Below, piece by piece: positions 1-8,195 of a DNA stretch of 56,544 nucleotides. The position numbers were made by a program, and so were the translations under genes. The notes beneath the pieces were generated by a model that ran no database searches, was not told where the DNA came from, and worked only from the letters and a program-made list of their open reading frames with translations. This DNA is from Allostellaceae bacterium. Its GTDB lineage: Bacteria; Pseudomonadota; Alphaproteobacteria; ATCC43930; CGMCC-115725. Positions within the stretch are counted from its first letter, which is position 1. The number at the start of each line of letters is the position of its first letter. The stretch covers positions 1 to 56,544 of the forward strand of contig JANWJX010000038.1 of the NCBI GenBank assembly GCA_025451725.1, in the 5' to 3' direction.

Positions 1-927
1 ACCGGCAAAGTCATCATCACCTGCGCGGTGACGGGGTCGATCCACACCCCGACCATGTCGCCTTATCTGCCGCTGACGCCCGATGAGGTCGCGACGCAGT
101 CGATCGAAGCGGCCGAGGCGGGGGCCGCGATCATCCATCTTCATGCGCGCGACCCGAAGGACGGCCGCCCGACGCCCGACCCCAAAGTGTTCATGCAGTT
201 CCTGCCGCGCATCAAGCAGGCGACCGACGCGGTGGTGAACATCACCACGGGCGGCGGCCACGGCATGACCTTGGAGGAAAGGCTCGCCGCGCCGCTCGCG
301 GCATCGCCGGAAATGTGCTCGCTCAACATGGGCTCGATGAATTTCGGGCTCTACCCGATGCTCAACCGCTACAAAGAATTCACCTATGCTTGGGAGCGGC
401 AGCATCTCGAAAACTCGCGCGACTTCATCTTCCGCAATACGTTCAAGGACATCGAATACGTCCTCAAGAACCTCGGCGAGGCGCACGGCACGCGCTTCGA
501 GTTCGAGTGCTACGATGTCGGCCATCTCTACAATCTCGCGCACTTCCTCGATCGCAAGCTGGTGAAGCCGCCGCTGTTCGTGCAGACGATCTTCGGCATT
601 CTCGGCGGCATCGGTCCCGACCATGAGAACGTCGTTCACATGAAGACCATCGCAGACAAGTTGTTCGGCGACGATTACTGCTGGTCGGTGCTGGCGGGTG
701 GGCGGCATCAATTGCCGCTTGTCACCATGGCGGCGATCATGGGCGGCAACGTCCGCGTCGGCCTCGAGGACTCGCTCTATATCGGCAAGGGCGCGCTGGC
801 GAAGTCGAATGCGGAGCAAGTGCGCCGCATCCGCTCGATCCTCGAAAACCTGTCGCTCGAAATCGCCAATCCCACGGAGGCCCGTGCGATGCTGGACCTC
901 AAGGGCGGCGACAAGGTGACGTTCTGA
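1..927 (+). CDS. BKACE family beta-keto acid cleavage enzyme (DUF849/Kce-like), 5' partial
   Basis: The reading frame is open from base 1, so the true start lies just outside the window; only a few residues appear to be missing because the first visible residues (TGKVIITCAVTGS) match the usual N-terminus of this family. BKACE enzymes are zinc TIM-barrels that condense a beta-keto acid with acetyl-CoA, releasing acetoacetate and a new CoA ester. The zinc-binding HLHARDP motif and the TTGGGHG loop are both present, and the remaining ~309 residues equal the family length. It converges on the binding-protein gene (4-bp gap). The actual substrate cannot be read from sequence; the family covers 3-keto-5-aminohexanoate, dehydrocarnitine and others. 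Confidence 0.9.
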   Translation, partial: TGKVIITCAVTGSIHTPTMSPYLPLTPDEVATQSIEAAEAGAAIIHLHARDPKDGRPTPDPKVFMQFLPRIKQATDAVVNITTGGGHGMTLEERLAAPLAASPEMCSLNMGSMNFGLYPMLNRYKEFTYAWERQHLENSRDFIFRNTFKDIEYVLKNLGEAHGTRFEFECYDVGHLYNLAHFLDRKLVKPPLFVQTIFGILGGIGPDHENVVHMKTIADKLFGDDYCWSVLAGGRHQLPLVTMAAIMGGNVRVGLEDSLYIGKGALAKSNAEQVRRIRSILENLSLEIANPTEARAMLDLKGGDKVTF

Positions 928-931
928 CGCG

Positions 932-2128
932 TCAATTGCCCTGGATGACCTCGGAGAAATTGACCCAGTTCTTGCCGTCGAAACGCGCCAGCACCATGCC
1001 GGTGATCGGGTTGTAGTTGGTGGGACTGGTGTTGATGTCGATCCCCGGCAACAGCACCGCGACATGGAGGTTATGAAGATTGGTCGCCTGGCGCATGATG
1101 TTCTCGCGCGACAGGTCGTTGCCGCACTGTTTCAGCACTTGCATCATCGTCTGCGCGACCGAGTAGGCGTATAGCACGCCGCCATCTTTCCGGTCGGCGC
1201 TGGGCATGTACTTGTCGAGGAATTTGTTCCAGGCCGCGAGGTCGGGGTCGTTTTTCCATTCGGGCGCGGTCTGGTCCTTGTAGGCGGTGGCCGACACCAG
1301 GCCGATCGAATTTTCGATACCCGCCGGCTTCAAGGTTCCGGCGATGGAGGTGGCGTTGAGGTTGACGATGCGCAGGGCCTTCCAGCCGATCTCGGCGGAT
1401 TTCTTGATCGCCTGCGCCGCCCAGCGCGCCGAACCCGCGATCAGGAAAACCTGAGGGTTGGCCGATTGCAGCGAGATGACTTGCGTGTCGATGGTGGGAT
1501 CGGTCGCGGCATAGCTGGCCTCGACCACCAGGGCGTCATACTTGTCGCCGAGCACGTCCTTGAGGCCGCGCAGATAGTCGCGGCCGAAATCGTCGGCTTC
1601 GTACAGCACGCCGATCTTACTGCCGGGTTTTTCCTTCATGATGTACTTGGCGTAGATCTGCGCCTCGGTGCGGTAGCTCGGGTTGAAATGCATGGTGTAG
1701 GGAAACTTCGCTGGATCGGCCAATGCGCTGGCGCCCGTCGCCAGGAAGAGCTGCGGGATCTTGTTGCTGTTGAGATAGCCGCGCACCGCGATGTTGGTCG
1801 GCGTGCCGAGCGAGCCGAAGATGAAGGCGACCTTGTTTTCCTCGACGAGCTTACGCGTCAGCTCGACTGTCTTGCCCGGGTTGAAGGCGTCGTCGACGCT
1901 GTCGAGCACGAGCTTGCGACCGTTGATGCCGCCTTGGTCGTTGATCATGGTGAAATACGCGGCCTCGACCTTGCCCAGGATCGCATAGGGCGAAACCGGC
2001 CCGCTATAGGGCATGGTCTGGCCGATCTTGATTTCCGTCGCGGTCACGCCCGGCGCGTTCTCGGCCAGTGCGGTGCCCGCCGACAACGCGGCCAATGCCG
2101 CTGCGGTTATCGTTGCAATTCGTTTCAT
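932..2128 (-). CDS. ABC transporter periplasmic substrate-binding protein (Peripla_BP_6, LivK-like)
   Basis: This 398-aa protein has a Sec signal peptide (MKRIATITAAALAALSAGTALA) with likely cleavage after ALA near residue 22, then the type I periplasmic binding fold typical of branched-chain amino acid, amide or aromatic acid receptors (IKIGQTMPYSGP, later LYEADDFGRDY). The start is supported by a strong GGGAGGA Shine-Dalgarno sequence. It is the last gene of a same-strand run NUP-RraA-binding protein, with 11 bp to RraA. No permease or ATPase genes are nearby, so the transporter partner must be elsewhere or beyond the left edge. The ligand is unknown; neighbours suggest an organic or keto acid or a nucleoside-derived compound. 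Confidence 0.9.
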   Translation of the reverse strand: MKRIATITAAALAALSAGTALAENAPGVTATEIKIGQTMPYSGPVSPYAILGKVEAAYFTMINDQGGINGRKLVLDSVDDAFNPGKTVELTRKLVEENKVAFIFGSLGTPTNIAVRGYLNSNKIPQLFLATGASALADPAKFPYTMHFNPSYRTEAQIYAKYIMKEKPGSKIGVLYEADDFGRDYLRGLKDVLGDKYDALVVEASYAATDPTIDTQVISLQSANPQVFLIAGSARWAAQAIKKSAEIGWKALRIVNLNATSIAGTLKPAGIENSIGLVSATAYKDQTAPEWKNDPDLAAWNKFLDKYMPSADRKDGGVLYAYSVAQTMMQVLKQCGNDLSRENIMRQATNLHNLHVAVLLPGIDINTSPTNYNPITGMVLARFDGKNWVNFSEVIQGN

Positions 2129-2139
2129 CGTTTCCTCCC

Positions 2140-2853
2140 TCAGTGAATTTCGCCGGCGTCGCCCATCGCCTTCTTGAGGCGCTCGAAATTGAACCCCGGC
2201 TCCTTGCTGGCGCCGATCAACACCGCTTCGCGCCGCGCGATCAGTGCGGCCGCCGCGCCGATCTTAGCGGCGATGGCCTTGGGAATCACCACTGCACCAT
2301 GCCGGTCGGCATGCACCAGGTCGCCGCTCGCGACATACATGCCCGCGACCGTCACCGGGTTGCCGAAATCGACGATATGAACGTGCGCGTGCGACGGCAG
2401 AACCATGCCGCACAGCATCTGGAATCCGGGCGCGTTGGCGTCGAGGTCTCGAACGCTGCCGTCAGTGACGACGCCGAGACAGCCGAGCCCCTTATGGAGA
2501 TGCGAATTGACCTCGCCCCAGAACGAGCCGAAGCCGCGCCGACTGCCTTCGAGGTCCTGGATCACCGAAATCGCCGGTTTGGGGCCGCCGTCGCCGACAT
2601 ATTGGTAATAGGCGAAGCGCAGCTTGCGTGCGTCTTCCGGGGTTATCGCCTGCGGCTGGACCGAGCGGATGGTCGCGGTGCGGGCGAAGCCGACGATCGG
2701 CTTAAGCGCCGGATAGAGGCATTGCAGCGGCTCGATGGTGAAGCCGAAGCCGCGCCGCTCAGGCGCCACGACTTCGAGCGCGTTGCAGATCGTCGGTGTG
2801 TCGAAGCCGGCGAGTTCCGCGAGGAGGGCGTGAGAAATATCGCTGTCGCTCAT
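2140..2853 (-). CDS. RraA-like protein (4-hydroxy-4-methyl-2-oxoglutarate aldolase / oxaloacetate decarboxylase family)
   Basis: A 237-aa member of the RraA/HMG-aldolase fold. The family signature is visible: GVVTDGSVRDLDA supplies the substrate-binding Arg and metal-binding Asp, and DRHGAVVIP is the conserved C-terminal strand. The frame stays open far upstream, but the start is placed at the ATG overlapping the stop of the NUP gene as ATGA (2850-2853), because similarity to the family begins there (MSDSDISHALLAEL). Members either cleave 4-carboxy-4-hydroxy-2-oxoadipate-type acids or are of unknown function; the E. coli RNase E inhibitor is a branch without the metal-dependent enzyme activity. 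Genomic company with a catabolic enzyme and a binding protein favours an enzyme. The substrate is not determinable. Confidence 0.85.
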   Translation of the reverse strand: MSDSDISHALLAELAGFDTPTICNALEVVAPERRGFGFTIEPLQCLYPALKPIVGFARTATIRSVQPQAITPEDARKLRFAYYQYVGDGGPKPAISVIQDLEGSRRGFGSFWGEVNSHLHKGLGCLGVVTDGSVRDLDANAPGFQMLCGMVLPSHAHVHIVDFGNPVTVAGMYVASGDLVHADRHGAVVIPKAIAAKIGAAAALIARREAVLIGASKEPGFNFERLKKAMGDAGEIH

Positions 2854-3773
2854 ATTGGATTTCCATTCTCGAGAAGACTGTCCATCACCGCGGAGCCGAC
2901 GCGCCACGCCGCTTCGAGCGCCGGTACGTATGCGGTGAAACCGTCGCGCATTTCGCCTGCGAGGCTCGACGCGGCGCCGACGCCTGGCGGCGGGGTGACG
3001 AAATTCGACGCAGTGCGCAGGATCAGCAGCTTCCTGGCGTCGGCGCGTCCGGCGCGCCCGAGATTGCGCAGCGCCATCGCAACGCCCGCATCCTCCATCG
3101 CGCTCATGACGAAGCGCGCTTCTCCGTCGCTCCAGTATTTGACCCATTCCTCGGCCCAGCGGTTCAAGAGCCAGCCATGCCATAGGCTGCTGGTGGCCAG
3201 CACCGCGCCCTTAATGATGGCGGCGCCGTTGGGCAAGGCGATGTCCCTGGTCAGGCGGTACGCCCAATCGACCAGCACCGGGTCGAGGCGATAGGCCATC
3301 GTCGCGGTTACTGTGGAGGGCGGTGGCTCGAACGGCGTGGCCTTGCCGAGCGGTACGCGGCCGGTCGGCCAGTCGGTCGGCATTTCGCGCGCATCGATGT
3401 CATGCGCGATGTCGCCGTCGATCGCCCAGTCGGCCCACGCTGCCGTGCCGAGTTTGGCGGCGTTGGGATTGGCGCCCGCGATCCCGGCAAGGAGCCAGCA
3501 GGCGTTGCTCAAATCGAAACGCGGGTCGAGGCCGAGCGCGGTGATGCTCGCGGCTGCCCTGGCGTTGCCGATCCCGGTGACGACCGCGAGGACGCCGCGT
3601 TCGCGGTTGAGAAACAGGTCACGCTCGCCGAGCGGAAACACGATCCGCTCCGTCAGCGGCACGCGCTCGACCCATCGCGTCAGCTCGCTCGGCCAGCCCG
3701 ATCCTTCCGGCGGATCGAACATGGTCACGATCACGATTTTGATCGTAAGCGGCGTGTTTTCGTGGGCCCCCAT
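2850..3773 (-). CDS. Purine nucleoside permease (NUP) family protein
   Basis: This 307-aa protein resembles the NUP family (PF06516), which is related to nucleoside phosphorylases rather than to membrane carriers: it has IKIVIVTMFDPPEG near the start, GVLAVVTGIGNARAAAS, and a DGEARFVMSAMEDAG segment that resembles the phosphorylase active-site region. No membrane spans are visible, so the word permease is historical. A TTG nine bases upstream (3782) is possible, but the ATG at 3773 is preferred. Most relatives carry a signal peptide; this one does not show one, which is unusual. It is coupled to the RraA-like gene by a 4-bp overlap. A hydrolase or phosphorylase acting on nucleosides is an inference only. 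Confidence 0.8.
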   Translation of the reverse strand: MGAHENTPLTIKIVIVTMFDPPEGSGWPSELTRWVERVPLTERIVFPLGERDLFLNRERGVLAVVTGIGNARAAASITALGLDPRFDLSNACWLLAGIAGANPNAAKLGTAAWADWAIDGDIAHDIDAREMPTDWPTGRVPLGKATPFEPPPSTVTATMAYRLDPVLVDWAYRLTRDIALPNGAAIIKGAVLATSSLWHGWLLNRWAEEWVKYWSDGEARFVMSAMEDAGVAMALRNLGRAGRADARKLLILRTASNFVTPPPGVGAASSLAGEMRDGFTAYVPALEAAWRVGSAVMDSLLENGNPI

Positions 3774-3798
3774 AAGAGGCAACGTAGCAAATAACCGG

Positions 3799-4962
3799 CT
3801 ATCCGAACAAATCCGGCGGGTCGGCCTCGGCGGCGGGCGCGACGTCAGCGATGCCGATGCCGATGAGACGATAGGTTTTGGTGCCGACCTCGCGGCGCAA
3901 AAGGGTCAATCCCGCATCGAGGATTGTCTCGGCTCGACGCGTCGGATGCGCCAGCCGCGTCTGCCGGGTCAGGTTCTTGAAGTCGCCGGTCTTGAGCTTG
4001 AGCACGATGGTGCGGCCAGCAAGCTGCGAGCGCTCAAGCCGCACAGCCAATTGCTCCGCGAGGTCTTTCAACTCCGCGGCCAGCGGCTCAAACGCCTTGA
4101 GATCGCGCGCGAAGGTGTTTTCGGTCGAGACACTTTTGGTCTCGCGGTCTGGCGACACGATGCGCGTATCCTCGCCCTGCACCAGCCGCGCCAAGCGTCG
4201 GCCAAACTTGCCAAACCGTGCGACCAGCGCTTCTTCGGGCAGTTCCTGAAGATCGGCGATCGTAGTGAGGCCGGCCTCGACCATGCGCCGCGCGGTTGCG
4301 GTGCCGACGCCGTGGATCGCATCCACCGGCAGCTTCGCCAGAAACGATTTCGCCTCGGCGCGGCCGATCACGGTAAAGCCGCGCGGCTTCCGCTGGCCCG
4401 AGCCGAGCTTCGCGAGGAATTTGTTGTAGCTCAGCCCGACCGTGACGGTGACGCCGACGCGGCGTTCGATGGCGCGCTGCAGCCGTACCAGGAGAAACGC
4501 TGGCGGCCGGTCGTAGCGTCGCGCCTCTTGCGACAGATCGAGATAGGCCTCGTCGAGCGACAATGGCTCGACCAGCGGCGTCGCTTGCAGGAACAGCGCC
4601 CGGATTTCGTTGCTGACGGATTTGTACTTGGCCATGTTCGGCCGCACCACGACGGCGTGGGGACACAGTTCCAGGGCGCGGAACATCGGCATCGCCGAGC
4701 GCGGGCCGAACTTGCGCGCGATATAACACGCGGTCAGCACCACGCCGCGTCCGCCTTCGTGGCCGACGATTACCGGCTTATCGCGGATCGACGGATTGTC
4801 GCGTTTCTCGACCGAAGCGTAGAACGCGTCGCAATCGATATGCGCAATCGACAGGTTCGAGAGTTCAGGATGTTTCAGCAATTGCGCCGAGCCGCAATCG
4901 GCGCAGCGCGAGACGTCGCGACCATCCCAATGCGCACAGTCGCGGCAGAGCGTCGCGGTCAT
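3799..4962 (-). CDS. dinB: DNA polymerase IV (Y-family translesion polymerase) with N-terminal CxxC pairs
   Basis: A 387-aa Y-family polymerase for bypass of damaged template bases. The palm catalytic motifs HIDCDAFYASVE (Asp43, Asp45) and SLDEAYLDLS are intact, followed by the helix-hairpin-helix region (AIHGVGTATARRMVEAG) and the little-finger domain. The C-terminus ends in DPPDLFG, a plausible sliding-clamp contact. Residues 6-23 carry CRDC and CADC, a possible small zinc ribbon ahead of the polymerase domain. The start overlaps the phaC stop by 4 bp (ATGA), so it is probably co-translated with phaC, an odd functional pairing. Any SOS regulation would have to act upstream of phaC; no LexA box was recognised. 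Confidence 0.93.
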   Translation of the reverse strand: MTATLCRDCAHWDGRDVSRCADCGSAQLLKHPELSNLSIAHIDCDAFYASVEKRDNPSIRDKPVIVGHEGGRGVVLTACYIARKFGPRSAMPMFRALELCPHAVVVRPNMAKYKSVSNEIRALFLQATPLVEPLSLDEAYLDLSQEARRYDRPPAFLLVRLQRAIERRVGVTVTVGLSYNKFLAKLGSGQRKPRGFTVIGRAEAKSFLAKLPVDAIHGVGTATARRMVEAGLTTIADLQELPEEALVARFGKFGRRLARLVQGEDTRIVSPDRETKSVSTENTFARDLKAFEPLAAELKDLAEQLAVRLERSQLAGRTIVLKLKTGDFKNLTRQTRLAHPTRRAETILDAGLTLLRREVGTKTYRLIGIGIADVAPAAEADPPDLFG

Positions 4963-6749
4963 TCACTCGCTTTGACGCGGACATATGAGCCGGGTGCGTC
5001 TTCGATGGCCTTCAGCTTGCCCGCGCCGGGCTTGCGCGCCGGTATGCGTTCGCCGCCGTATTGCGCTATCCATGCCTCCCACACCGGCCACCAGGAATCC
5101 GCCGAATAGACGGCGCCGGCGAGCCAGTCTTCGGGGCTGGGCGGCAGCTTGTCGTTGGTCCAATGCCCGTATTTGGTCTTAGGCGGCGGATTGACGACGC
5201 CGGCGATGTGCCCCGACGCCGACAGCACGAATTTGCGCGGCCCTTGGAAAATCTGCGTCGCGGCGTAGGTCGATTTCCACGGCGCGATATGATCTTCCTT
5301 GGTCGACAAGAAAAAGGTTGGGATCGTCACTTTGCGCAAATCGATCGGTACGCCCGCGAGCGTGATGCCGCCCGGCTGCACCAGCTTGTTCGCCTGATAC
5401 ATGTTGCGCAGATAAAACGAATGCATCGCCGCCGGCATGCGCGTGGAATCGCTGTTCCAATACAGTAGGTCGAAGGGGAACGGCTCCTTGCCGAGCAGGT
5501 AGTTGTTCACCACGAACGACCAGATCAGGTCGTTGGCGCGCAGCATGTTGAAGGTCGTCGCCATATCGGCCCCTTCGAGATAGCCGTTCTCTTTCATGCG
5601 GTCTTCGAGGAATTCAAGCTGCGCCTCGTCGATGAACACCGACAGCTCACCGGCCTCCTTAAAGTCCGTGAGCGAGACGAAGAATGTCGCCGACATGAAG
5701 CGATGATCGTCCTTCGCCGCCATGTAAGCGAGCGTCGCCGCCAGCAGTGTGCCGCCCAAGCAATAGCCGATGACATTGACCTCGCGCTCGCCGGTCGCTT
5801 TCTCGATCGCGTCGAGGCAAGCCAGCGGGCCTTCGCGCATATAATCCGCGAAAGTCTTGCCGGCGAGATGCGTGTCGGGATTGACCCACGACACCATGAA
5901 GACGGTGTGGCCTTGGCTCACTGCCCAGCGCACGAAGGAATTATCGGGGCGCAGATCGAGGATGTAGAACTTGTTGATCCAGGGCGGAATCACGAGCAGC
6001 GGCCGTTTCTGAACGGTTTCGGTCGTCGGCGCGTATTGAATAAGTTGCAGCAGATCGTTCTGGTAGACAACCTTGCCCGGCGTCGTCGCGATGTTCTCGC
6101 CGATCTTGAACGCATCTGTGTCGGTCATCTTGATCGACAGGCGACCTTTGCCGCGTTCCAGATCCTCGAGCATGTGCTCAAGGCCGCGCACCAGATTCTC
6201 GCCGCCGCTCTCGATGGTGGCGCGCAGGACCTGCGGGTTGGTCAGGACGAAATTCGAAGGCGCCATCGCGTCGACGAATTGCCGCGTATAAAAATCGACC
6301 TTCTTTGCGGTTTTGTCGTCGAGCCCCTCGACTTGGCGCACCGTGCCTTGCAGCCAACGAGCGGTCAGGAGGTAGCTCTGTTTGATGTAATCGAACACCG
6401 CGCTGTCGTTCCACGCCTGGTCTTTGAAGCGGCGGTCAGCGGGCGAGGGCACGACGACGGGCGGCACGGTCTCGCCGCCCAATATTCTCTGCGCGGTGCG
6501 CTGCCACAGCGTCATGTAGTCCTGCCATAGCGAATATTGCGCCTGGAGCAGCTTGGCGGGGTCCGCCATTAACTTTTGCGTCATCTCGACAAAGGCGCCG
6601 GCGACGTTCAGCGGATCGACCGGCAGCGGACTCTCGGTCGTTTGCCGTTCCAAGAAATCGAGCACGAGTTTCTGGCTGCGTTGCGCGATCTCCGCCATGC
6701 TCCGCGACCACGCGGCCGGGTCGGGCATCTTTATTTCGGGGTCGTCCAT
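4959..6749 (-). CDS. phaC: Class I polyhydroxyalkanoate synthase
   Basis: PhaC polymerises (R)-3-hydroxyacyl-CoA into PHA storage granules. The 596-aa length is typical of class I. The lipase-like box GYCLGG holds the catalytic Cys330; the other triad members are the Asp in STKEDHIAPW and the His in SASGHIAGVVNPP. The N-terminal half has the usual PhaC_N segment (PLNVAGAFVEMTQKLMADP). The frame is open much further upstream, but the start is set at the ATG at 6749 (MDDPEIKMPDP) because family similarity begins there and the upstream translation is low-complexity. It heads a run phaC-dinB and is divergent from the lipoprotein gene. No phaA, phaB or phasin gene is in the window. Confidence 0.95.
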   Translation of the reverse strand: MDDPEIKMPDPAAWSRSMAEIAQRSQKLVLDFLERQTTESPLPVDPLNVAGAFVEMTQKLMADPAKLLQAQYSLWQDYMTLWQRTAQRILGGETVPPVVVPSPADRRFKDQAWNDSAVFDYIKQSYLLTARWLQGTVRQVEGLDDKTAKKVDFYTRQFVDAMAPSNFVLTNPQVLRATIESGGENLVRGLEHMLEDLERGKGRLSIKMTDTDAFKIGENIATTPGKVVYQNDLLQLIQYAPTTETVQKRPLLVIPPWINKFYILDLRPDNSFVRWAVSQGHTVFMVSWVNPDTHLAGKTFADYMREGPLACLDAIEKATGEREVNVIGYCLGGTLLAATLAYMAAKDDHRFMSATFFVSLTDFKEAGELSVFIDEAQLEFLEDRMKENGYLEGADMATTFNMLRANDLIWSFVVNNYLLGKEPFPFDLLYWNSDSTRMPAAMHSFYLRNMYQANKLVQPGGITLAGVPIDLRKVTIPTFFLSTKEDHIAPWKSTYAATQIFQGPRKFVLSASGHIAGVVNPPPKTKYGHWTNDKLPPSPEDWLAGAVYSADSWWPVWEAWIAQYGGERIPARKPGAGKLKAIEDAPGSYVRVKASE

Positions 6750-6903
6750 GGCGGGTTCCTCGATGGGCGTACAACGCGGCGTTGCGCGATCTAATATATG
6801 GCGGGTCGGACGCAAATCGAATAGACAGCTTGCCCTGACCGTTGAACTATAGGATAGCCGGGTGGGGCAACGTAGAGTGCGTGGCGTGGCATGGAGCGGT
6901 GGA

Positions 6904-8160
6904 ATGGTTAAGAAACGGCGCGGCGAACGTGCCGGAATCAAACTGGCGATGCTGCTGGCGGCCATGGCGATCGGCCTCTCCGGCTGTGGTGGCTCGTCGG
7001 ACGGCGTCGACCCCATCGCATGGTATCGCGATCTCTCCGGCAACTCGTCCGCCGACACCAAGGACAAAGCGGCGAATTCGCAAAATCTCGCCCAGGGGGG
7101 AAAGCAGCCGTACCCTAATCTCGCCAGTGTGCCGAAACAGCCCGACAACGCGATCACCAAAGCGGATCGCGACAGATTGGCGAAGGGCCTGATCGCCGAT
7201 CGGCAGAACGCGCAATACACTGATGAGCAGCTTCACGCCGGTCAGGACCTGCATGCGATCCCCCCACCGCCGCCGGAGCCGAACGTCGCCGCCACGCCGC
7301 CGAAACTGGGGCCGAAGGTCGCACAAGCCGCGCCGCCGTCGCCCGTTGCGGCACCCGCACCCGCGCCGAAACTAGCTGCCGCGCCGCGGCCCGGTCCGGT
7401 GAAGCAGGAAGCACTCGCGCCGCCGCGCGCCGCCGGTCCTGTGCCGGCATCAGCGACCGCGCAAGCTCCGCCCTCGCCCCCGGTCGCGCAAGCGCCGCCT
7501 CCGCCGGCACCGAAGATCGCTCAGGCGCCACCCCCGCCGGCACCGAAAGCCGAGGGGACGATCAAGACCGCGGATACGAGAACCGCTGACAAGAAAAAGG
7601 ACGACGCGAAGAAAAAGAAGGAGGCGAAGGTTAAGCGCGGATCGGAGCCGCCGCCCGCGGAATCCCCGCTGCGCGCACCTAAGCTAGGAGCGATGCCGCC
7701 CGGCGAGCAGGTCCGTGCGCCGCCGCCGCAACCGCCGGGCACGCCCAATGCGCCGTCGCGCGCCGAGCGGCGCAATCATACCGAAGAAGTTGCCGCCGCG
7801 TCGCCGCCGCCGCGTTCAGACGTCGACGGCAAGCGCGGCCGTTCGGTTGCCACGGAGATTCGTTTCGCGCCGGGACCGTTCCGCGCACGGCTCACCTCCC
7901 AGGACAAGAGCCATCTCGCTGAGATCGCGAAAATGGTCGCGCATAACAACGGCCGCGTCCGCATCGTGGGGTACGGCGTCGCGACCGAGGGCGGCGACGC
8001 CGCGCAGCGCGAGTTCCAGAGCTTTGACGCCGCGCTCGACAACGCCAAGGCCGTGGGCATCGAGTTGGCGAAGCTTGGCGTACCGGCGAGCCGCATCGAC
8101 ATCGAAACCGCACGCGGGGCGAGTTCGTCCGATCGGGCGGAAGTGTTTGTCGAATACTGA
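6904..8160 (+). CDS. Pro-rich lipoprotein with C-terminal OmpA-like domain
   Basis: A 418-aa predicted outer-membrane lipoprotein. After a positively charged start (MVKKRRGERAG) and a hydrophobic stretch comes the lipobox LSGC, so the mature protein would begin at that Cys. Residues ~110-310 are a low-complexity linker of Ala-Pro repeats (repeated QAPPPPAPK) and a Lys-rich block (DKKKDDAKKKKE). The last ~110 residues (ATEIRFAPG to FVEY) look like an OmpA/MotB peptidoglycan-associated domain, though the usual Asp and Arg contacts are not clearly conserved. A GTG at 6862 in frame would add 14 residues but places the hydrophobic segment too deep, so the ATG is preferred. Function probably envelope tethering. 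Confidence 0.75.
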   Translation: MVKKRRGERAGIKLAMLLAAMAIGLSGCGGSSDGVDPIAWYRDLSGNSSADTKDKAANSQNLAQGGKQPYPNLASVPKQPDNAITKADRDRLAKGLIADRQNAQYTDEQLHAGQDLHAIPPPPPEPNVAATPPKLGPKVAQAAPPSPVAAPAPAPKLAAAPRPGPVKQEALAPPRAAGPVPASATAQAPPSPPVAQAPPPPAPKIAQAPPPPAPKAEGTIKTADTRTADKKKDDAKKKKEAKVKRGSEPPPAESPLRAPKLGAMPPGEQVRAPPPQPPGTPNAPSRAERRNHTEEVAAASPPPRSDVDGKRGRSVATEIRFAPGPFRARLTSQDKSHLAEIAKMVAHNNGRVRIVGYGVATEGGDAAQREFQSFDAALDNAKAVGIELAKLGVPASRIDIETARGASSSDRAEVFVEY

Positions 8161-8195
8161 GCGGCCGACCTGAACGGCCGCGCGCGGGGAAAGGG

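Noticed and set aside
3313-5109. 598-codon open frame on the plus strand across NUP and dinB
   Set aside because: It runs antisense to two recognisable genes, has no ribosome site and its translation is compositionally like GC-rich shadow frames.
6750-7220. 157-codon N-terminal extension of phaC
   Set aside because: It is antisense to the start of the lipoprotein gene and unrelated to any PhaC N-terminus.
8161-8181. GCGGCC/GGCCGC hairpin after the lipoprotein gene as a terminator
   Set aside because: Only 6 bp with no T-run, and it overlaps the ribosome-site region of hom, so termination there is unlikely.
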